A stretch of 64,000 bases of DNA from Hetaerina americana (Eukaryota > Arthropoda > Insecta > Odonata > Calopterygidae): assembly GCA_022747635.1 (NCBI GenBank), contig JAKTNV010000009.1, forward strand, positions 322,501 through 386,500, in the 5' to 3' direction. This document shows, piece by piece, positions 59,079 through 64,000 of this stretch; positions within the stretch are counted from its first letter, which is position 1; the number at the start of each line of letters is the position of its first letter. A model generated the notes under the pieces. The model was not told where the DNA came from. It searched no databases and saw only the letters and a list, made by a program, of their open reading frames with translations. Made by a program: the position numbers and the translations under genes.

Positions 59079-60501
59079 TTACCCGATTCCAATGCATAAG
59101 GGGTTCATTTGAACGAAACACATACCAGCTATCTTGTTATGTCGTTTTCAATACAATTGCGGGTTATCTTGAAATCGGTATATCTGATACGGCGATCGCA
59201 CTTGGCAATGAAAAGTGACGTTAGTCCAATGTACTAAATATATTTCTTGACCAGGATTTTCAAAGAAAACGTAACAACGAACCGGTATTCCTCCTAGGTG
59301 TTGACATTTGCCGTAAATATTTACGCCAAAGTGAACTTCTTATTCCCTTCGAAATAGACCAGTAAACATTTTAATGAATGCTCAATAATACCTGTATATA
59401 CGCTGGATTTAAGAATCTCAGGTCCACGTTCGAGAGTCTTCTTATTTATGCCGGAGAATAGCACGCACACTCCCGCGGGCGACGCACGTTGGCCACGACC
59501 GCTTCGCCCGACCATCCAATCGAACGCCTGCCTCCCCATCACTCCCGCTTCGCCTGAGCGCTGGGTTTCTCGAGCGAAATGATTGGATGAATGGAGGTAC
59601 ATAAACTGATCGAATAACACCCGGTCGAAAATAACGGCGCCACCTCATCGCGTAAATAATCGGATCCAGCGAGCCTTCAAAGTACACTAAGAGGCGAGCA
59701 CCCGGATTTCCTGAATATGCAAACGAGGCCTTCGCAACATTTTGGGAAGGGACGAGCGGTTGGGAGCGGCGAGTTCCCACCGCGAGAGGGTCAAGTGAGC
59801 GGAGGGGATTAGGGCGGCAAGGGAAGCGGTGCGAAGTGCATCCGGCCGCGGGGGTCACCGGACGAGAGAGTTCCTCGGGCCAAGGGAATTGTAGAAAATT
59901 ATGACTCTTCCAGGGTTCATTCAATGCGTATACATTTTGGATGAATCCAGGCCGCGAGAGGGTGCTGGCTCCGAAGGGGAGGGGAGGCACCCGTTAGGAG
60001 GACTTAGGGCGGGGGGGGATAATGGGAAAATATGAAGGGGGTCGATGTGGGGGTGGGGGTCGAGGAGTGAATGGGGATTGGATGGCGAGGGAATTAGTAA
60101 ATAGTTGGAGGCAATGGCGGCCGGGGCGGGTCACGGCAAGGGAGAGTGATGCCGACGTGACGGAGGAAGGCCGCGTGCATTATCAAGATGTTGCGTGCGC
60201 TGAAGGAGGGAGAAGGTCGCGTCGACGTCCCGGCAGCGTCTTCGCGCATACCGGGTGCTATCATTACGCGACTTAAAATGTGTAAAAAGTTAAATGCGTT
60301 TAAGTTCTATTTTGTGCAATTAATTCAATAGTGTGCAGAATATAATACGCCATTCGGCGAACAAATATTCATTCATATAGAGGTCTTAATTTGGACGAAA
60401 TTGAGACCCAACGGTCCCTTTTCCTTATTGGTATAAGGAAAAGGGGCGGGAAAACATATTAAGGACGAGCACAGGAGAGTTAGGGAAGGCGGAATCGAGC
60501 A
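59079..60501. other. no recognisable gene; CpG-rich patch
   Basis: 59440-60270 is GC- and CpG-rich with several long overlapping frames on both strands. None shows a known motif. It could be a CpG-island-like promoter region. Confidence 0.4.
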
Positions 60502-60765
60502 GATCACAAGCACAAAAATATTTCCTTGACCTGATTTTGAAAACCGCATCTTTCGACTTGCCGGGCCGATGTTCTAACCACTTGAGCATCTCCCTAACGA
60601 CATCTGTTGGCCAAGGAATTGGGGCACTTGGCTGCATGAAGCCCCCGCAGATCTCAGTTTTAATTGCGTTTTGTAGATAGCTCAAACGGTTAGAGCCCTG
60701 GTCCTGCGAGTAGAAAGATCGGGCGTTCAAGTCTCGGTCAAGGAAATATTTTTGTGCTTGTGATC
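60502..60765. repeat. inverted dimer of a tRNA-like SINE
   Basis: Outer 30-bp arms are perfect inverted repeats (60502-60531 and 60736-60765). Inside each is a tRNA-like body facing outward: minus strand about 60520-60597 and plus strand about 60675-60745. The plus one shows TAGCTCAAACGGTTAGAGC (A box) and GCGTTCAAGTCTC (B box). The two bodies are diverged from each other, while the arms are identical. Confidence 0.75.
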
Positions 60766-60822
60766 CGCTTCGTCCTTTACATGTGTTCCTATCCCTTTTC
60801 CATACATATTTTTCTGTCTGAA

Positions 60823-60825
<3 letters not shown>

Positions 60826-60859
<34 letters not shown>
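60826..60859. repeat. (TA)n microsatellite
   Basis: About 34 bp of TA repeats, 3' (on the minus strand) of the hammerhead-like core at 60937-60964. Confidence 0.95.
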
Positions 60860-60860
<1 letters not shown>

Positions 60861-60936
60861 GGGCTGACACAATATAACACAAATAGAAAAGAATAGACAC
60901 ATTTAAAAGAACACTCACACGGTAAATTGTTCGAGC

Positions 60937-60964
60937 TTTCGGCCCTCTCAGAGGCCTTCTTCAA
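60937..60964 (-). ncRNA. hammerhead-like core
   Basis: Minus strand: TTGAAGA (60964-60958; C3 of CUGANGA is U), A, GGCC (60956-60953), an 8-base loop, GGCC (60944-60941), GAAA (60940-60937). Then CAATTTACCGTGTGAGTGT as in the 32.5-kb copy. Stem II has four G-C pairs. Confidence 0.4.
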
Positions 60965-60977
60965 GAGAGACTGTATG

Positions 60978-60978
<1 letters not shown>

Positions 60979-61071
<93 letters not shown>
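60979..61071. repeat. (TA)n microsatellite
   Basis: About 93 bp of TA repeats with one TTAA interruption, between the two hammerhead-like cores. Confidence 0.95.
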
Positions 61072-61073
<2 letters not shown>

Positions 61074-61140
61074 CAAACTTTGACAGCAACAAACAATATA
61101 AGAACACATAAAAAATCACCCACAATTTATTCCTTGATCA

Positions 61141-61171
61141 TTTCGACGGAATTCAACTCCATCTTCAACGG
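61141..61171 (-). ncRNA. degenerate hammerhead-like core
   Basis: Minus strand: CCGTTGA (aligned to CCGATGA at 34183), A, GATGGA paired with TCCGTC (one G-T), then GAAA (61144-61141). Two core positions deviate. Its flanks match the 34.1-kb palindrome arms. Confidence 0.3.
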
Positions 61172-61460
61172 AAGAAATAGAAGTAATGACTGCTGGAATA
61201 GGAGAGACGAGGGGTGCGAGAGAAAGAGAAGGGGGCCAGGGGAAGGTGAGAACGGGAGGCGGAGGAGGGGTGAGAGGAAGGGATGGGGAGAGGAAAGGGA
61301 GAGGAAAGGCTAGAGGGCAACGGACATGGGGAAGGAGTGAGAGGGATGAGATGGAATTGACGCAAAATCGGAAAAGAAAGCAATCTGCTCACCACCACTG
61401 TTGCAACTTCCGAAACCAGGTTTCAACTTACAAAGTCGTGATCAAGACCCTGCAAGTCGA

Positions 61461-63029
61461 AACAAAGGCCACTCACACCAAAACTCATGCGGAAAAGCAA
61501 AGTATTCAACTCTCCGATATGCATCGCTTCCAAAAAGTGACAATTCAGGCCATTCCCATCAGTGAACCACTTTGAGGCCCGGATGCTGATAGGCCATACA
61601 GAGCCAAATGAATGCTATTCCAAGAGTTTTTAATTTTATAGGGTTATCGGATGTGGGAAGGGACGCTAGGACGGAAACCTTGTAGCACTGGTTAAAGGGA
61701 GTTTTATGATGGGAAGCATGTTTAGGGATGGGGAGACTTTTCTTTCAACAATAACTATTGCCTCCAAATAAAGGGTTGTGCCATGGGAAGTAGATTCAGC
61801 CCTTCATTTGCAAACCTACACCTCGGTGTTCTGGAAGACAATTTCCTTTCCAATTATTCTTTGCAACCCCTCCTGTGGCTCCGATACATTGATGACATAT
61901 TTCTACTCTGGCCTTATAGTATAGATTCCCTCAATTCTTTCATCTCCCAACTCAATGATTCCTCATCTCTGTCTTTCACCTCGACCATTTCATCCTCTCA
62001 GATCATCTTCCTAGATGTAAATATTTCCCTCAGCAATAACAAATTCCTGACCTCTGTCCACACTAAACCTACTAATAAGCAGCAATATCTTCATTGCAGC
62101 AGTTGCCACCCCTCCCATACCAAGCGTTCCCTCCCTTACTCCCTCTCTATCCGCGGGCTCCGTATTTGCAACCATCCAAAATCCCTTAACAAATACCTCA
62201 ACAACCTTCACCACTCCCTCCAACGAGGATACCCAGATTCTCTCCTCCATAAAAAATACTCAAACATTCCTACACCCCCAAGCCTGCTTCAACCACAGAC
62301 ACCCAGCCTCTCTCAATCTGTACTACCTACTTCCCAGGCATTCAGTCCCTCAAATTCATCCTTAAAGACCTGTTCCCCATCCTCAAAAACCACAACACTT
62401 CCTCCAACCTTCTTCCCAAATGCCCCTCTGTCACCTTCAAACGACCCGCCAACCTAGCAGATATCCTCAAATCCACCAAGCCGCTCTCAAAATCCCCTCA
62501 CACCCCCAGAGCCATACCCACTCCATGTCATCGAGGAAGATGCCTGCCCTATTTTCACCACTGCACCCCACTCCATCCCACCATTTAACTCTCTCCCGCC
62601 CTTCCCCCACTCCTCTTGCACTTCCAAGAATGTTGCTTATCTTCTGACCTGTAAACTCTGCCTGGCCTTTTACATAGGCCAATGTTCCTCACCCCTGAAC
62701 CTTAGGATTAACAACCACCGCGCCTCGTGCAATCCCTCCTCCCCGTCCGCGGGTCTACCCATCCCTAAACATGCTTCACATCATAATACCCCTTTCAACC
62801 AGTGTTAAAATGTTTTCGCCCTAGCGTGCCTTCCTACATCCGATAACCCTATAGAATTAAAAACTCTTGAAATAGCATTCATTTGGCTCTGTTTTGCCTA
62901 TCAGCATCCGGGATTCAATGTCGTTCACTAATGAGAATGGTGTGAATTGTCACTTTGTAGAAGCGATGCATATCGGAGAGGTGAATAATTTGTTCTTCCG
63001 CATGAGTTTTGGTGTGCGTGGCCTTTGTT
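61461..63029 (+). mobile_element. Penelope-like element bracketed by 272-bp inverted arms
   Basis: Left arm 61461-61733 is an inverted, slightly diverged copy of the right arm 62758-63029. The right arm is the end of the GIY-YIG coding region plus the 3'UTR; the left arm lies just upstream of RT. Inverted or direct terminal repeats of this kind (pseudo-LTRs) are known in Penelope-family elements. N-terminal RT is missing. Confidence 0.8.
61735..62931 (+). pseudogene. Penelope-like RT C-terminus, linker and GIY-YIG domain
   Basis: Starts NNNYCLQIKGCAMGSRFSPS. Catalytic box is LRYIDDIFLLW (about 61880-61910), followed by SQIIFLDVNISLSNNKFLTS and KPTNKQQYLHCSSCHPSHTK, the conserved PLE thumb. 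After a frame change come YFPGIQSLKFILKDLFPIL, VTFKRPANLADILKSTKPL (linker) and CHRGRC. A later frame has AYLLTCKLCLAFYIGQCSSP (GIY-YIG core, about 62635-62690), LRINNHRASCNPSSP, and the C-terminal helix IELKTLEIAFIWLCFAYQHP ending FNVVH* at 62929-62931. At least two frameshifts and one stop are present. RT fingers are absent, so it is inactive. Confidence 0.85.
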
Positions 63030-63145
63030 ATTCACGGCCGGGACGACCTTCAACCACCTGCGTTGACGACAACATTGATCGTGTGCGATCCCTTGTCCCC
63101 ACCGATCGCCGAAAAACCGTCCGAATGATAGCTGATGACTGACCA
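63030..63145 (+). mobile_element. mariner fragment
   Basis: Encodes SRPGRPSTTCVDDNIDRVRS and then TDRRKTVRMIADD*, the hinge and second helix-turn-helix of a mariner transposase. It is cut off on the left at the PLE arm boundary. Confidence 0.7.
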
Positions 63146-64000
63146 GCGGAACGGAGAGCTGCGGTCAGGATACACACACCGCAATCACTCGCCGTGGCAT
63201 GGCAGAAGGATTTCAGCCGAACATCAGCCATCGAGGGATCACTCGTTGAACACAGCAGGCGAGAAGAGTGGAATGCGGCACTCGTGCGCATGCGTGGCGC
63301 GATTCTGTTTCGCTTACATGGCCAGCGTAGAGGATCGACCAGGACGGGCGAAGTGCGAAGGATTTCCAATGGGGAGCTTCGACGGGGAGTTTACTTTTAA
63401 AGCTTTCCATCTGCAGGTAATCACACCAGCATCCCCGCGAAACTCACGAAAAGAAAGAAGCACGGGAATGAAATGTACGGCTCCGATGTTTATTCCTTGC
63501 GAGCGGGGACAGCAAGGGCGTCATTGCAAGAGGCGTCCGCGTATATTTAAATACCTTCTAAATGGCGTGGGCGACTGAGAGCTATTGACGCCGTTAGTTT
63601 TGCGTGTATTCGAGGCTTTGGAAAATATTTAAAAACGGACAGACGTCACGGAAAGCAATCGCGAAGAGCAAATTTGGGTGAAAAAGCAGATTTCACAAAT
63701 CGTAATTCAGAACCTAGTAGAAATCTTTGTGAAAGAAGTGGAGCATGATATTGCTGATTGAATGGCCGCGGTGAAATCAGGATCAAATTCAGTCCTGAAG
63801 AAGAATTGCGCATCAATAGGGCTAACGCTGGGAACGAATAAATTAATACCGAGTATCATAAAACAGTGTGGATAAACAATGAATGTGCAATTGGGTGTGT
63901 AGAACTAGGAGGTGATGTAGTGCGATGAAAAGGGACGTTTCCTAAGGACAAGTGCAATTCATGGCGAGTTCGGAAAGTTAAGAATTATCGGGCTACGGCT
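63146..64000. other. no recognisable gene
   Basis: Moderately GC-rich to 63580, then AT-rich. The 147-codon frame at 63135-63578 overlaps the mariner fragment and has no recognised motif. Confidence 0.45.

Noticed and set aside
59442..59990. 182-codon minus-strand frame
   Set aside because: Lies in a CpG-rich patch with competing frames and has no recognisable motif.

Overview
The window looks like repeat-dominated nuclear DNA of an arthropod, probably an insect. The evidence is the mix of elements: several mariner transposons with a DD34D transposase, Penelope-like elements (PLEs) with a GIY-YIG domain, CR1 retrotransposons whose ORF1 carries an esterase-like domain, an RTE-like LINE present as many fragments, tRNA-derived SINEs, and long (TA)n and (GA)n tracts. 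I recognise no host protein-coding exon, no functional tRNA and no rRNA gene. Species cannot be named from the sequence alone.

Layout. 1-5.3 kb: one tRNA-like SINE, otherwise unrecognised. 5.3-11.1 kb: decayed LINE and mariner fragments. 11.1-20.8 kb: a deep nest. An RTE-like LINE with its 5' half inverted contains three insertions: a SINE/foldback composite with a 12-bp target duplication, a PLE carrying a mariner with a 19-bp target duplication, and a 4.8-kb full-length CR1 with a 6-bp duplication. 22.2-23.5 kb: a 1.2-kb purine (GA) tract. 23.5-31.4 kb: mostly unrecognised, with one SINE. 31.4-35.5 kb: mariner and PLE pieces, (TA)n tracts, mariner copy 1 and several hammerhead-ribozyme-like motifs. 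39.7-45.7 kb: a LINE fragment joined to a second CR1 (minus strand) that contains mariner copy 2. 47.2-49.0 kb: an old CR1 split by an inverted CR1 tail. 51.1-53.7 kb: LINE, mariner and CR1 scraps. 57.7-59.1 kb: mariner copy 3. 60.5-63.1 kb: an inverted SINE dimer, a tandem hammerhead-like/(TA)n array, and a PLE bracketed by 272-bp inverted arms.

The coding sequences are parts of selfish elements, nearly all broken. The most notable signals are: (1) a recurring module of hammerhead-like core, then a GTGTGAGTGT-like box, then (TA)n, mostly next to PLE pieces; (2) three near-identical mariner copies sharing one frameshift, one of which has had its 3' end replaced by an inverted copy of its 5' end; (3) a tRNA-like unit inside perfect 85-bp inverted arms; (4) a PLE bounded by an inverted duplicate of its own 3' end.
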